DNA from: Bacteroidetes bacterium RIFCSPLOWO2_12_FULL_37_12
GTDB lineage: Bacteria; Bacteroidota; Bacteroidia; 2-12-FULL-37-12
Assembly: GCA_001769655.1 (NCBI GenBank)
Contig: MEPC01000017.1
Location: forward strand, 26,157-90,156
Length of the DNA stretch: 64,000 nt
Direction of reading: 5' to 3'
The first letter of the stretch is position 1, and each line of letters opens with the position of its first letter. Position numbers and translations under genes: made by a program. Positions 22,001 through 31,800 of this stretch are shown in pieces. A model generated the notes under the pieces. It was not told the DNA's origin. It searched no databases and saw only the letters and a program-made list of their open reading frames with translations.

Positions 22001-23379
22001 ATGCGAACGTCCGGGTTATCTTTAATTTTCTGATACAATATGTTCGCATTGTTTTCTGGCAATAAAACACCATTCTTTTTCAACGAAACCAAATAAGGGA
22101 CTGGTTCGCCCAAATCCTGAAATCCAAGCGCATTTCTCACTCCTTCAGCCGTATTTCTTTTATTCGTCACCCAAACCTCGACACGAGTGACATTGTAAGG
22201 TGAATTTATAAAGGGAAGTTTTATTAAAGAGGTATCATACTGTTCTCTGAAAAACTGTCCAAGAAAAAAATGCCTGTTGGCATCGTATTCATCAGCTCTT
22301 ATTTCAAACGTATTACTTTGTGCGCCTCCTTCCACTTCAATTTCCTCTTTTTTTCCTTTTTGCTGGGAAGCGAGCGCTGTTACTGTCAATCTACCGAATC
22401 GCAATTGTGTTTTGATTCCGAAAAGATTTTGCGCACCTGTGATTAATGAACTGTTGAGAGGCAAGCTGACGTTTCCGGCTTCAATTTTTTGAATAATTTC
22501 TTCTTCGTAGCCGGTATATTCCAATTTTAATTGATTTTCGAAATCGAAATTTGCCTGAGTATCCCAGTTGGCAGTAATTTTTAATTTCTCACCAATATTT
22601 CCAATGACGTTCATCTGAATCTGCTGATCGAAATTAAAGCCGGTATGCGAGCGTTGTTCCTCCGAAATATTCGGATCTTGGTTTCTATTATGACTGGCGG
22701 CAAAAGTAAGCAACGCAGAACCATTTGGACGAATGTCCACATAATTGCCACCAAATATTCTGTCAAAAACTTTCGGTATAGGTAATTTAGGAATTACCCC
22801 TTTTTGGCTTACCACCTCTTCAGATCTTGCTTTTTCTTTCCAATAATTTTTAATGCTGTTTCGCATTTGCAACTTTGAAAATTCATCATACGTCATGGTA
22901 GAAGGAGAACGGTAATTTATCTTATTTCCGATTTTTTTATCCACCGAATAATTTTCAAGGGAAGAATCCACATTAATTTCTGTTTTAATGTTGGAAGGAT
23001 TTTTCAGAAACAATTCTGATTCAGAAAGACCGGGATCATGCTGAAAGCCGTCATCTTTCAACTGATAGTTCCATGGATTGGGAATTGTTTTTCGTGTAGA
23101 GTCCTTTTTAGTTGAATCTTTCTTAGATGTATCATAGGGCAACTCCAAAAACGAATTTTTTTCTATCCTCTTTATCTCCCTCCAAAGGGAGACATTTGGT
23201 TGAATTTTTAGAAGTGGCCTATAAAAAGAATTTTCCGGGAATGGTAAATTAATGTCTTTGATATCAAATTTAGCTGATGAAAAAAGGAGAGAATGGGAAA
23301 GGAGAAAAAAAACCGGAATGAATATAAATAAACGGTTCAGTGGGTACAGAACTTTTTTTATGAAGAATGTGAGTTTCAA
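16090..23379 (-). CDS. sprA: Cell-surface protein SprA (type IX secretion outer-membrane translocon)
   Basis: 2429 aa; PNIKTEINVDSSLENYSVDKKI, GGNYVDIRPNGSALLTFAASHNRNQDP, EGKAYIDDFESSKIPFD-like segments; neighbours ruvA and gcvH. Confidence 0.95.
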   Translation of the reverse strand: MKLTFFIKKVLYPLNRLFIFIPVFFLLSHSLLFSSAKFDIKDINLPFPENSFYRPLLKIQPNVSLWREIKRIEKNSFLELPYDTSKKDSTKKDSTRKTIPNPWNYQLKDDGFQHDPGLSESELFLKNPSNIKTEINVDSSLENYSVDKKIGNKINYRSPSTMTYDEFSKLQMRNSIKNYWKEKARSEEVVSQKGVIPKLPIPKVFDRIFGGNYVDIRPNGSALLTFAASHNRNQDPNISEEQRSHTGFNFDQQIQMNVIGNIGEKLKITANWDTQANFDFENQLKLEYTGYEEEIIQKIEAGNVSLPLNSSLITGAQNLFGIKTQLRFGRLTVTALASQQKGKKEEIEVEGGAQSNTFEIRADEYDANRHFFLGQFFREQYDTSLIKLPFINSPYNVTRVEVWVTNKRNTAEGVRNALGFQDLGEPVPYLVSLKKNGVLLPENNANILYQKIKDNPDVRIAQKTINALNLISIGTDSLIQAQDFQKIDNARKLQANEFKIQPQLGYISLNASLNSDEALAVAYEYTYAGKNYQVGEFSQDVPPTISEPNVLFLKLLKSVTVRTDLPMWNLMMKNIYSIGAYQVNKQDFQLNIYFKDDRTGFNLPVFPSSAGVLSGQRIIEILNLDKLNTNNDVGKDGVFDFIENYTIDANNGRVIFPVLEPFGNNLKVKFNGDNAASSFVFEDLYKKTKSDAQQNAELNKYYLKGKYLSSSSSEIPLNAINVIKGSVVVSAGTTPLTENQDYTVDYTLGRVKIINQAILTSGQKVSVKFETNSFFTIQSKSLIGSRFDYKINEDFNVGGAFLKLHERPLTPKIDIGQEPISNTIWGLDLSWKKESQFITKALDKLPFLTTKKPSSILFNAEFAQLLPGHPSSIEDKKGEAKAYIDDFESSKIPFDMQSQYSWKLASTPQRFAQKYSLSNPLQWNYDRAKLAWYTIDPLFFRDDNSATPKVIKGNKELLSRHYNREVLPREVFPKRDETVGETNLATLDIAYYPTKRGPYNYALDLDENGHLKNPEKRWGGVMKAIISTTDFEAANIEFIEFWLLDPFIQGTHGGMNNTGGDFYMNLGNVSEDLLKDSRKAFEDGLPKTTNVSNVDTTFWGRVSTLQSIAHAFDNQGSSRQFQDLGLDGLNDLDEQSFFDSVYLDTVRKIVTNPTALDSILQDPSADNYHYYRGSDIENLEILPRYLNYNNMQGNSPSEEQNKEDYATSATYLPDDEDINKDNTLNEMEEYFEYKMHLTPGTMTVGQNYITDRVKAPVELANGETDTISWYQFRIPINNPTEIIGNIRDFKSIRFMRMYLTGFKENVVFRFARFQLIGGSWRRYNQDLFSEGAWVPPDGSQNTAFSISTVNIEDNGTFDGSNIPYVLPPGIQQEIEVASVNQRKMNEQALELCVTDLLDGDAKAAYKNISMDFRTYKKFKMFIHAENKPSPGSVPFTEPGQLNAFVRLGTDFTQNYYEYEIPLHPTQGPVDPTSTDAEGRIWRYENDLDILFDALGVVKALRNDEKMPLDKPYSISRGGNIITIRGNPDLAAVKTIMIGIRNPKDDGQNFSGCIWVNEMRVTDFKEEAGWASTGRLQANLADVGTFIAAGNHSTAGFGSIDTKISTRSKVNATQYDLSTSLELAKFIPESFSVRIPMYATYGETTISPQFDPLNQDVLMSEKLTNYVGEERERIENEAIDYTERRSLSFTNVQRVRKPSKKVHLYDVENLAATVSYNDNFNRNINYERNFTNQYRGSLGYNYINPTIKNYQPFGKIQAFNPPRYKLIKDFNYSLFPKNLGFRSDMDRKFNESKLRSPGDVEMEYVFNKSFNWDRVYDLKWDITKGLKLDYNAVNNARIDEPMGRIDTKEKKDSVWQEVFRYGRTTRYNQTTSLDYRVPLDKISFLNWVSGNVRYTGGYTWDAAPIGQETLGNVIQNSEGWNYNGNINLTSLYNKSSYLKSINTAPTGTSGTPPPAPGAKKDTVKKVSDNKYFRKVLRALMTIRTINWSYTINKGSLLPGYMPSTKYFGLDNRRDNEVDFTNAPGLGYVLGFQDENIHQTAAKKKYLTLDTNLNSKFTLTNRNNLNIRTSFEPFSEFKVDFTWTRSDGVNREEFFRYDPILEEFVSQSPRNTRTYSVSYNTWATSLMGDDTLNNNEAFSNFSAYIPILKSRVNNLEYNPKYSQGVTEYGDNSNEVIIPAFLSAYRGTNAENISIDYFPPLLFPQWKLTYGGLSKIPWAKEYFRSVNFTHGYSSTYTVGSAVTSLYYNDKDNNGKPTTARDDGIFYSEYVIDAVSIREQYSPLAGLDFAWKNDVTTRFEIKKTRDLTLSLSNSQVTETRRTEFMIGLGYRKAGFTAPFNFRGKQLTLKNDLTFKIDLSYSVNRTIQRIVNSNPEPTSGQSTIKFSPSIDYVVNQRLKVRIFYDTTRNTPLVSTSYPNTYTLAGFEIRFTLTQ

Positions 23380-23416
23380 AAAAGTGGAAAATTAAAAACA
23401 GTGTAAATATAAAAAA

Positions 23417-23998
23417 TTATCTTGCTTTTAATGCCAAGCGGATAATTTCTTCAAGGGTGAGAGGTTGTGGAAACTGCCGGAAAAGTTGCTCAATGGTTTG
23501 TTCTGCCGCCATGCGTGTAAATCCCATATTTTGCAAAGCTGACATAGCGTCCCGTTTTATACTTGACCCGCTGTTTTCCACAGAAAAACCAGCATCCTTG
23601 CCTAATTTATCCTTCAGTTCAAGGATTATACGTTGTGCTGTTTTTGGTCCTATCCCTTTAATGGATTGTAATGATTGGATACTACTACGGATAATTGCTG
23701 AATGTAGTTCCGCTGGATTTGAGGCAGACAAAATATTAATAGCGGTGGCAGGACCTACTCCATTTACCGAGATAAGCATTTGAAAAATATTTTTTTCTTT
23801 TACATCGGCAAATCCATAGAGAAGATGGGCATCTTCGCGAATATGAAAATGAGTATAAAGCAAACAAGGTTGTTCGATGTTTGGTAATTTTTCATAGGTG
23901 AATAAAGAAATAATGCAACGGTAACCCACCCCACCACAATCTACGATTGCTTCAGAAGGAGATTTATGGATGAGGAGACCTTTGAGATAGGCAATCAT
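23417..23998 (-). CDS. ruvA: Holliday junction branch migration protein RuvA
   Basis: MIAYLKGLLIHKSPSEAIVDCGGVGYRC, LISVNGVGPATAINILS, IKGIGPKTAQRIILELKDKL. Confidence 0.97.
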   Translation of the reverse strand: MIAYLKGLLIHKSPSEAIVDCGGVGYRCIISLFTYEKLPNIEQPCLLYTHFHIREDAHLLYGFADVKEKNIFQMLISVNGVGPATAINILSASNPAELHSAIIRSSIQSLQSIKGIGPKTAQRIILELKDKLGKDAGFSVENSGSSIKRDAMSALQNMGFTRMAAEQTIEQLFRQFPQPLTLEEIIRLALKAR

Positions 23999-24006
23999 GG
24001 GTTGGT

Positions 24007-24315
24007 TTAACGGTGTTCTAAATCGTATTTCTGTGGCTTAAGATTTTTAAATCTTTTAATCAGCTTATGGGCTTCGAGGTCTAATTTTACAACTTCAACA
24101 TACCAGGGTAAAGAACCTTCGAATTCAATTTTGTTATCGGTAAGATAAATTTTTACGTAATCCACAATCTCAGAAAAAGAAATCCTTGGTTTTTTCTCCA
24201 GTACTTCCAGAATGGCTTTACGGATTATTTTGTATTTCTTTTTTTCGATGCGGAAACCCTGTTTGGATTCGGAGGGGTGTAAGGTTAAGACGGTTGTTTT
24301 GTCTTGTGCTGGCAT
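24007..24315 (-). CDS. Small hypothetical protein (DUF6958-like, tentative)
   Basis: LPWYVEVVKLDLEAHKLIKR resembles that family; 102 aa; TACCTTTG promoter-like element upstream. Confidence 0.6.
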   Translation of the reverse strand: MPAQDKTTVLTLHPSESKQGFRIEKKKYKIIRKAILEVLEKKPRISFSEIVDYVKIYLTDNKIEFEGSLPWYVEVVKLDLEAHKLIKRFKNLKPQKYDLEHR

Positions 24316-24384
24316 AACGAATAGAAATTTTCTGCAAAGGTAGAAAAATTTTATTTACAAATAACCAGGGTGAAAATCATTTCA

Positions 24385-24410
24385 TAGAGACACGGCACAC
24401 CGTGTCTCTA
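24385..24410. repeat. Intergenic GCACC-core palindrome, copy 2
   Basis: tagagacacggcacaccgtgtctcta (11-bp perfect arms). Confidence 0.88.
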
Positions 24411-24453
24411 CATTTACAATATTCTCTATTTTTTGGAAAGGGGCTGGGGAATT

Positions 24454-26718
24454 TTATTTCATTACTAATTGGGCATCAATGGCGGCAATTGCCACCATAT
24501 TTACAATTTCACGAACAGAACTACCGAGCTGAAGGATATGAACTGGTTTAGCCATTCCCATTAATATAGGTCCGATTGCCTCAGCATCGCCTAATTCCTG
24601 CAAAAGTTTGTAAGCCATATTTCCGGAAGCCAGGTCAGGAAAAATCAATGTATTGGTTTTGTGGCTTGCCAAATCACAAAATGGATAATTATCTTTTAGA
24701 AGTTGAGGATTCACTGCAAAATTTGCCTGAATTTCACCGTCAATAACCAATTCAGGGTATCGTAATTTTGCCAACCGGGTTGCTTCTTTCACTTTTTCGG
24801 GGAGTTCCTCGTTGCTTGAGCCAAAATTTGTATAAGACAGCATGGCAATGTGCGGCTCCACATTAAAATATTTTACGGCACGAGCTGTTAGTCCGGCTAT
24901 ATCCACAAGGTCTTCCACTGAAGGATTTACATTAACCGTAGTATCCGCCAGGAAAAAAGTGCCTTTCTTAGTTATCAAAATATACATGCCTGCTACTTTG
25001 CGAATTCCTTTTTCAACTCCAATTACTTCAAGCGCAGGTAAAATGGTGCGGCGATAGTTTTTAGTTAATCCTGAAATCAATGCATCCGCATCCCCTTTTT
25101 CCACCATCATGGCGCCAAAATAATTCCGTTCCTTCATGTGTGTTTTTGCATCATGCAGTGTCACTCCTTTTCGTTGTCTTTTTTTATAAAACAATTCAAT
25201 GTAATCCTTTTTGTTTTCCGCTTCAAAATGCGGGTCAATTATCTGAGTGTCTTTCAAACCCAATTTATTGTCTTTAATCAATTGTTTTATTTTTTGAATA
25301 TTCCCCAGCAAAATAGGAATGGCAATCTCTTCGTCTTTAATAATCTGAGCGGCTTTAAGAATTTTAAGATTATCGGCTTCCGCAAAAACCACTCTTTTCT
25401 TATTCATCTTTGCGCGATTAATCACATTAGACATAAGTTTCTGGTCAATGCCCATTCTTTTCAACAACTCTGTTTCATATACCTTCCAATCCTTAATTTT
25501 TATTTTAGCCACACCGGAATCCATTGCGGCTTTTGCAACAGCGGGAGCGACTACCGTAATTAACCTGGGATCGAGCGGAGTGGGTATGAGGTATTCTTTG
25601 CCGAAGGAGAATTTTTTCCCACCGTAAGCATTAATAACCGAGTCGGGCACAGATTCTTTTGCAAGCTGAGCAAGGGCTTTAACGGCGGCTAATTTCATGG
25701 CTTCATTGATTTGAGTGGCACGAACATCAAGAGCGCCTCTGAAAATGTAAGGGAAACCGAGCACATTATTCACCTGATTGGGATAATCACTCCTGCCGGT
25801 CGCCATAATGATATCATTGCGGGTTTTTACGGCAAGTTCATATTTGATTTCCGGATCCGGATTTGCCATTGCAAATACGATAGGTGTTTTTGCCATACTC
25901 AAGAGCATTTTGGGAGAGATAAGATCTTTGGTAGAAAGACCAATAAACACATCGGCTCCTTTCATGGCTTGTTCTAAAGAAATAAAATCATCAATGGCAA
26001 ATTTTTCTTTGTATTTATTGAGGTCTTTTCTCTTCTTACATAAAACGCCTTTGGAATCAAACATAACGATATTTGATTTTTTCATTCCTAAGGAAATATA
26101 AATATTCGCACACGAAATAGCCGCCGCACCTGCGCCGCTGATTACCAATTTAACCTGTCCGATTTTTTTGTTTGCGACCTCCAATGCGTTTAAAAGGGCG
26201 GCGCCTGAAATAATCGCTGTCCCATGCTGGTCATCGTGCATCACCGGGATTTTTAATTCCGCTCTTAATTGTTGTTCTATTTCAAAACTTTCCGGGGCTT
26301 TGATGTCTTCGAGATTAATTCCACCGAAGGTGGGTTCAAGGGCTTTCACCACCTGAATAAATCCTTGCACATCATCCATGCGTAATTCAATATCAAATAC
26401 ATCAATTCCGGCAAATTTTTTAAAGAGTACTCCTTTACCTTCCATGACCGGTTTTCCTGCTTCAGGACCAATGTTTCCAAGACCAAGCACCGCAGTGCCA
26501 TTACTGATAACCGCCACGAGGTTTCCCTTTGCGGTATATTTATAAACGTTTTCAACGTCTTTATAAATTTCTTTGCAGGGTTCAGCGACTCCAGGGGAAT
26601 AGGCAAGTGCCAGGTCGCGTTGGGTGGTGAGTGGTTTGGTAGGAACTACCTCGATTTTTCCAGGGCGATCCATAGAATGAAAATCGAGGGCATCTTGTTT
26701 GCGGCGTTGGTCTTCCAT
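24454..26718 (-). CDS. maeB: NADP-dependent malic enzyme fused to phosphotransacetylase-like domain
   Basis: [36 protein letters not shown]-terminal phosphate acetyl/butyryltransferase-like region. Confidence 0.96.
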   Translation of the reverse strand: MEDQRRKQDALDFHSMDRPGKIEVVPTKPLTTQRDLALAYSPGVAEPCKEIYKDVENVYKYTAKGNLVAVISNGTAVLGLGNIGPEAGKPVMEGKGVLFKKFAGIDVFDIELRMDDVQGFIQVVKALEPTFGGINLEDIKAPESFEIEQQLRAELKIPVMHDDQHGTAIISGAALLNALEVANKKIGQVKLVISGAGAAAISCANIYISLGMKKSNIVMFDSKGVLCKKRKDLNKYKEKFAIDDFISLEQAMKGADVFIGLSTKDLISPKMLLSMAKTPIVFAMANPDPEIKYELAVKTRNDIIMATGRSDYPNQVNNVLGFPYIFRGALDVRATQINEAMKLAAVKALAQLAKESVPDSVINAYGGKKFSFGKEYLIPTPLDPRLITVVAPAVAKAAMDSGVAKIKIKDWKVYETELLKRMGIDQKLMSNVINRAKMNKKRVVFAEADNLKILKAAQIIKDEEIAIPILLGNIQKIKQLIKDNKLGLKDTQIIDPHFEAENKKDYIELFYKKRQRKGVTLHDAKTHMKERNYFGAMMVEKGDADALISGLTKNYRRTILPALEVIGVEKGIRKVAGMYILITKKGTFFLADTTVNVNPSVEDLVDIAGLTARAVKYFNVEPHIAMLSYTNFGSSNEELPEKVKEATRLAKLRYPELVIDGEIQANFAVNPQLLKDNYPFCDLASHKTNTLIFPDLASGNMAYKLLQELGDAEAIGPILMGMAKPVHILQLGSSVREIVNMVAIAAIDAQLVMK

Positions 26719-26821
26719 GATTTTGTGTTATGAGTCAGATTTTAGTTTTCAGGAAAACCGTAAAGATAAGATAAAAAAAATTAGCCACAATTTACTTACA
26801 TTTGCATATTAAAGTTATTAT

Positions 26822-28402
26822 ATGCAGAGAGAATTTAACATTACCGGCACCTGTATTCCAGAAAAGCATTATATGGTAGATATTTCAGGAAAGCTCAAAG
26901 AAATTATGGTTTTGATTGAGAAAGGAAACTACTTTACGATTAACCGTCCGAGGCAGTATGGAAAAACCACTACTCAGTTTTTTTTGGAAAAGATCTTGGA
27001 AAAGAGAGAGGATTATTTAATTGCGAGAATATCTTTTGAAGGGGTGGGAGACAGCGTTTTTGCGAATGAAGAAGTTTTTGGAAAGAAAGTGATTGAATTT
27101 ATAGCAGACCGTATTTCAGCAGAAGAAGAAATACGAAACAAACTTTATGAATCTATCCATAATATATCCAGCATAAACACCTTATCCAAAGAAATAACAA
27201 AATTTTGTGAATCCATTAAAAAGAAATTTGTTTTACTTATTGATGAAGTGGACAAGAGCAGTAATAACCAGTTATTTTTGAGTTTTCTTGGGATGCTCCG
27301 CAATAAATACTTATTGCGGAATGAAGGAAGAGATTCTACCTTTCACAGTGTCATTCTTGCCGGTGTTCACGATGTGAAAACTTTAAAATTAAAACTGCGC
27401 CCCGGTGAGGAGCAAAAATACAACAGCCCCTGGAATATTGCCACTGACTTTAAAGTGGACATGAGTTTTAATCCGCAGGAAATTTCTACCATGCTCGTGG
27501 ATTATAGCAAGGATAAAAAAATAAAGATGGACATCACAAAAATCGCTGAAAGGATTTATCATTATACGAGTGGGTATCCGTTTTTAGTGAGCAAGATTTG
27601 CAAGGAAATAGACGAAAATATTTTACCTGAAAAAGAAAGAACGGAATGGAGTGTGAAAGAGGTAGAAAGAGCGGTGAAAACCATTACGCTTGGTGAAGAA
27701 TCCAATACAAATTTTGACAGTATTATTAAAAATATTGAAAACGACAGCGCTTTAGGTGATTTTGTTCTCAACCTGTTGTTAGGAAGCACCGAATATTCAT
27801 TTTTATACAATGTTCCTTTAATTTATAATGCTGTAACTCATGGAATCATAAAAAATGAAAAAGGCAAAGCAAAAATTCATAATAAAATTTATGAGGAATA
27901 CCTTACTAATTATTTTGTCATAAAATTAAAAACTGAAAATAAAAGTATTTTTTCTTCTTTCGATGTCGTTCAGAGTTCTTACATTAAACCAACCGGTAAA
28001 TTAGAAATTGAAAAAGTTCTCTTAAAATTTCAGGAAGTAATCAAAGAAAAATATTCCCAAAGCGAAGCATTAAAGAGCGATGAATTTCTGGAAAAGGAAT
28101 TACGAATGCGCTTTTTCTGTTTTATTCAACCCATTATGAACGGCATCGGCTTTGCGTTCAAGGAAGTAGAGACGGGAGAGGAAAAGAGGATAGATGTGGT
28201 GATTATCTTCCGTGATGAAAAATTTGTAGTGGAGTTGAAGCTCTGGCGAGGTATGAAATATCACAGACAGGGTATTAAACGGCTGAAAGATTATATGAAA
28301 AAAGAAGGTGTAAAAAAGGGATATATGCTTATAGCAGATAAGACCCGGCATAAGCAGTTTAAGGTGGAGAAGCAGGAAGGATTGATGATGGTGTGGATAT
28401 GA
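26822..28402 (+). CDS. AAA-like ATPase with C-terminal PD-(D/E)XK nuclease-like domain
   Basis: NRPRQYGKTT P-loop, FVLLIDEVDKS Walker B, C-terminal RIDVVIIFRDEKFVVELKLWRG (D...ExK). Confidence 0.8.
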   Translation: MQREFNITGTCIPEKHYMVDISGKLKEIMVLIEKGNYFTINRPRQYGKTTTQFFLEKILEKREDYLIARISFEGVGDSVFANEEVFGKKVIEFIADRISAEEEIRNKLYESIHNISSINTLSKEITKFCESIKKKFVLLIDEVDKSSNNQLFLSFLGMLRNKYLLRNEGRDSTFHSVILAGVHDVKTLKLKLRPGEEQKYNSPWNIATDFKVDMSFNPQEISTMLVDYSKDKKIKMDITKIAERIYHYTSGYPFLVSKICKEIDENILPEKERTEWSVKEVERAVKTITLGEESNTNFDSIIKNIENDSALGDFVLNLLLGSTEYSFLYNVPLIYNAVTHGIIKNEKGKAKIHNKIYEEYLTNYFVIKLKTENKSIFSSFDVVQSSYIKPTGKLEIEKVLLKFQEVIKEKYSQSEALKSDEFLEKELRMRFFCFIQPIMNGIGFAFKEVETGEEKRIDVVIIFRDEKFVVELKLWRGMKYHRQGIKRLKDYMKKEGVKKGYMLIADKTRHKQFKVEKQEGLMMVWI

Positions 28403-28480
28403 AGGGAACCCTATACCCATTTTCTTTCTATCATCTCAATCGTCTGTTTGGTATTATAAATATTTTTTCAAATCATCTAA

Positions 28481-28607
28481 CGGTTCGTGGGTTTAAGAAG
28501 TGGCGGATATTAAATGCACGTTACCGTCAGAAAACACAAAGTTAATTTAAAATAACGAACTTTCAAATTTTACGTACCCCGCCATTTCTTTAAACCCCCT
28601 GTTACCG
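28481..28607. repeat. Imperfect long inverted repeat element
   Basis: Left arm cggttcgtgggtttaagaagtggcgg (28481..28506), right arm ccgccatttctttaaaccccctgttaccg (28580..28607), about 73-bp loop. Confidence 0.75.
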
Positions 28608-28626
28608 CAAGTGCAATTGTCCTCTG

Positions 28627-30378
28627 TTATTGTTTTACCAGCTGAATGGTTTGTCCTTCAACTTTCAACAGATACACACCGTTATCATTCTTTGACAGGT
28701 CAATCGTTGTCTGTTTGTTCGTAAGATTACCCTTTTTAACCACTTTTCCTGTAATGTCAGTTATTTCAAAAGATTTATTTCCTGCTTTCACACGTTCAAT
28801 GATGAAGAGTCCGTTTGTAGGATTCGTATAAACCGAAAACTTATTATATTTGCTACTCTCAATTATTTCTGTAACGGTCGAATTGTAGCAGGAAGAAGTA
28901 TCCGTGCATCCGCTTTTTTCAACTGCTACCGCAAAATTGCCTGTAACTGTCGTAGTAAAGGTTTGATTGATTTCACCCGAGATTGTAGCGTAATTATTAT
29001 TGCAGTCCAGCCATTGATATGTTGCAACTGTAGCATTTGCTGTAAGTGAATTGGCAGAAGTTGTTACAGAAGTGTCCACCGTGTTAATGGTTAAATTAAG
29101 TGTCATCACACTGTCGCAGCCCACAGTGTTTGGAATAGTATCGGTGTAAGTTCCCGAAGATGTGTAGGTGATGGAGTTCCATGTATAACTGCCACACTCG
29201 GTAATAGAAAAAGATGAACCTGTATCTGTGCATGAAGTATCTGTTAGCTTTATCAAGATTACTTCATTCTGAAAAGAAGCCATGCTAAGTGTACTTCCGC
29301 TTAAAATAAATCCGCCATCAGCCGTTTGTTCTACATATCTTCCGTAAGCAGCTTCTTTGCCGGAAAATACTTTGGTCCACAAAATATCTCCTGACGAGTT
29401 TGTTTTAATTAAACAGATAGCAGATAGAAAAGTTGCATAAGTTTGAGTTTGCCCAATGAGTATGTAACCTCCATCGGAAGTTTGTTGTACTGTTTTACCT
29501 TTCTCACTTCCAGAACCTCCGTAAGTTTTTGTCCAAATGGTATCACCGCTTGGATTAGTTTTAATTAAATAAAAGTCATCACTACCCGCACCAAAACTTT
29601 TTGTTCTACCAAAAATAATATATCCACTGTCGGCTGTTTGCCTGATGGATTCTATCTCGTCATCATTTGCACCTCCGTAGGTTTTTGTCCAAAGCGTGTC
29701 TCCGATAGAATCGGTTCTGATAAAATAAAAATCTTTACCTCCGGAACCATAACTTTCTGTATAACCACCTAAAGCATAGCCACCTTCAGAAGTTTGAACA
29801 AAATCTTGCACAGATTCATTTTGATTACCCCCATATACTTTTGTCCATAAGGTATCTCCATTAATATCAGTTTTAACAAAGAATCCATTAAAATTACAGG
29901 GTCCATATACACACTGTGAACCAACCATTGCATAACCACCATCAGAGGTTTGATGAATTGTGTATCCATATTCGACTCCGCCATCAGCAGGAGTTTTCAC
30001 CCATTGCGTATTGCCTGAAACATCTAATTTAATAAGATAAAAATCGGGAAAATCACCTGCTCCGTAACTTTTTGTCCATCCAAAAACAGCGTAACCGGTA
30101 TCGGTTGTTTGTTCAACGGAATACCCCCAATCCTCATCCGTGCCTCCCAAAGTTTTAGTCCAACTTGTATCTCCGACTGCATCTGTTTTTACTACATAAA
30201 AGTCATATCCATTAGAAGTTGTTTGTCCCACCGATATATACCCGCCATCGATCGTTTGCTTTACTTCAACAGAATAATCATCGCTTGTTCCTCCATAGTA
30301 TTTTTCAAAGTCCACAGTGATCTGAGAAGAAACTTTTAACGAAAGTATCAATAGAACTGGTAGGATTAAATATTTCAT
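28627..30378 (-). CDS. Secreted T9SS type A sorting-domain protein with about 7 QT-x-DGGY repeats
   Basis: Repeated GD(T)xWTKTYGG...QTxDGGYxxxGxT units; C-terminal NPTNGLFIIE...FEITDITGKVVKKG...GVYLLKVEGQTIQLVKQ. Confidence 0.88.
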   Translation of the reverse strand: MKYLILPVLLILSLKVSSQITVDFEKYYGGTSDDYSVEVKQTIDGGYISVGQTTSNGYDFYVVKTDAVGDTSWTKTLGGTDEDWGYSVEQTTDTGYAVFGWTKSYGAGDFPDFYLIKLDVSGNTQWVKTPADGGVEYGYTIHQTSDGGYAMVGSQCVYGPCNFNGFFVKTDINGDTLWTKVYGGNQNESVQDFVQTSEGGYALGGYTESYGSGGKDFYFIRTDSIGDTLWTKTYGGANDDEIESIRQTADSGYIIFGRTKSFGAGSDDFYLIKTNPSGDTIWTKTYGGSGSEKGKTVQQTSDGGYILIGQTQTYATFLSAICLIKTNSSGDILWTKVFSGKEAAYGRYVEQTADGGFILSGSTLSMASFQNEVILIKLTDTSCTDTGSSFSITECGSYTWNSITYTSSGTYTDTIPNTVGCDSVMTLNLTINTVDTSVTTSANSLTANATVATYQWLDCNNNYATISGEINQTFTTTVTGNFAVAVEKSGCTDTSSCYNSTVTEIIESSKYNKFSVYTNPTNGLFIIERVKAGNKSFEITDITGKVVKKGNLTNKQTTIDLSKNDNGVYLLKVEGQTIQLVKQ

Positions 30379-30696
30379 ATCTATCTTTTTTGGGTGTTTA
30401 TAATATTTTTATGATCATGTCAGCCTAATGTTTAAAGTGAGTTACATTTCAATTTTTTTGTCGTATGTAACAGTTACACAGTGATAAAGTTAGTTCATTT
30501 GCAATTATCATGTCTATATGCAGTATCGTTTTTAACATTGGTGCTAACGTCATTATTTCCGCATTGCGTATTTAATGTCTATTGACTTTTTCACCTTTAT
30601 AAATTGACAAAAATACTCATTTTTTTGCCTAATAACCTGATATGCAAGGTCGCATTTTTTATGTTATGGTAGTTTTTCGAGTCACCCTAAAATTTT

Positions 30697-31740
30697 CTAT
30701 TTCTCCTCTTCCACCGTCCACAACAGCCCCTCCAATTCACGCATCAAATTCCTTTTGGGTTCGTTGGGCGCATATAAAAATGCTTCCACGAAGAAAAGAG
30801 TTTGAAATTTCTTATCCGTAAACACCAGCGCCATAAAAGGTCCCCCCATGGTGTTGTTATTTGTTTTCCATAAGCCCCTTATTTCTTTTCCTGTATTACC
30901 TTGATAGGTAATCCAGCGAGACACAAGGGGAAGTTCCTCTTGAAGCGTAAGAAATGAATTCTTTGAATCATTGCCATAAATAAATTTTTTTCCTGTTTCA
31001 CAGTGCCACTCCGTCAATGCCGAATCGGAAAACTGTTTTTGAGATAGGTACGGTTTCCATGAAATAAAAATATTCCGGTCGCGAATGTTCTCTGCATATC
31101 GCCACCAGACAAAGCCGGAGGTGTCTTTGATTAATAAAAATTCAGTTGGAAGATGCAGAGAAAATTCCCGGTTACTTTTTGGAAATGTTTCCGGAAATTT
31201 ATTTTTAAAAATCAACATTTTGTTTTTTATTTCCGTATCGAGTAAATTTTCCAATATAAATTTTCCTTCCTGTAGAATTTTTCCTGCTAATGCATCCTGG
31301 TTTCCTTCCACTAAAAAATGAATCTGCTGTCCACTGGCAAACAAATCTTTTTCACGGAAATAAAATAACGAATCCAAGCCATTAATTATTTTCTTTTGAG
31401 GTAAACGGTGATTGATAAATTTTCCTGTTGCATTAATGCCATCGAGCACTCCGGCAAAAAGAATTATTTTATGCCTTTTCCAGAAATCAGAAAATTTTTC
31501 CATAGGAATGTAGGTAATGTTGAAAAATGGTTCACATCCTGAAAAATAATGAATAGTATCCTTCAAGGTGTTTTTTAGCGCTATTCCCGCACTTGATTTC
31601 CATAACAAACTGTCGCATACAACCAGAATTTCACCTTCACGTCCTATAGAAGCAGGAAGTATGGAGGATTTTTTGTCGGATTGACAGCTTGCTGAATATA
31701 TCAGTAGAAAAGTAAGTATCGTTTTTTGGGAAAAGTTCAT
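30697..31740 (-). CDS. DUF4837 family protein (lipoprotein-like)
   Basis: [19 protein letters not shown] and overall layout; start [19 protein letters not shown] chosen over the 31854 ORF start. Confidence 0.7.
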   Translation of the reverse strand: MNFSQKTILTFLLIYSASCQSDKKSSILPASIGREGEILVVCDSLLWKSSAGIALKNTLKDTIHYFSGCEPFFNITYIPMEKFSDFWKRHKIILFAGVLDGINATGKFINHRLPQKKIINGLDSLFYFREKDLFASGQQIHFLVEGNQDALAGKILQEGKFILENLLDTEIKNKMLIFKNKFPETFPKSNREFSLHLPTEFLLIKDTSGFVWWRYAENIRDRNIFISWKPYLSQKQFSDSALTEWHCETGKKFIYGNDSKNSFLTLQEELPLVSRWITYQGNTGKEIRGLWKTNNNTMGGPFMALVFTDKKFQTLFFVEAFLYAPNEPKRNLMRELEGLLWTVEEEK

Positions 31741-31773
31741 GAATGTTATCCAACAAATTAACCCAAAAATATT

Positions 31774-31781
31774 TACATTTG
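31774..31781 (+). promoter_or_regulatory. TAnnTTTG -7 element of fbp
   Basis: TACATTTG 19 bp before the proposed ATG at 31801; no clear -33 TTG. Confidence 0.5.
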
Positions 31782-31800
31782 CGTCTTTACAACACACTAT

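Noticed and set aside
28481-28607. Confident call of an integron attC site
   Set aside because: Fold is suggestive but the right end (gttaccg) does not match the usual GTTRRRY box and no integrase gene is in view; kept only as a possibility.
30380-30690. ncRNA gene in the 300-bp AT-rich intergenic region
   Set aside because: No clear hairpin-terminator pair or known RNA motif could be read.
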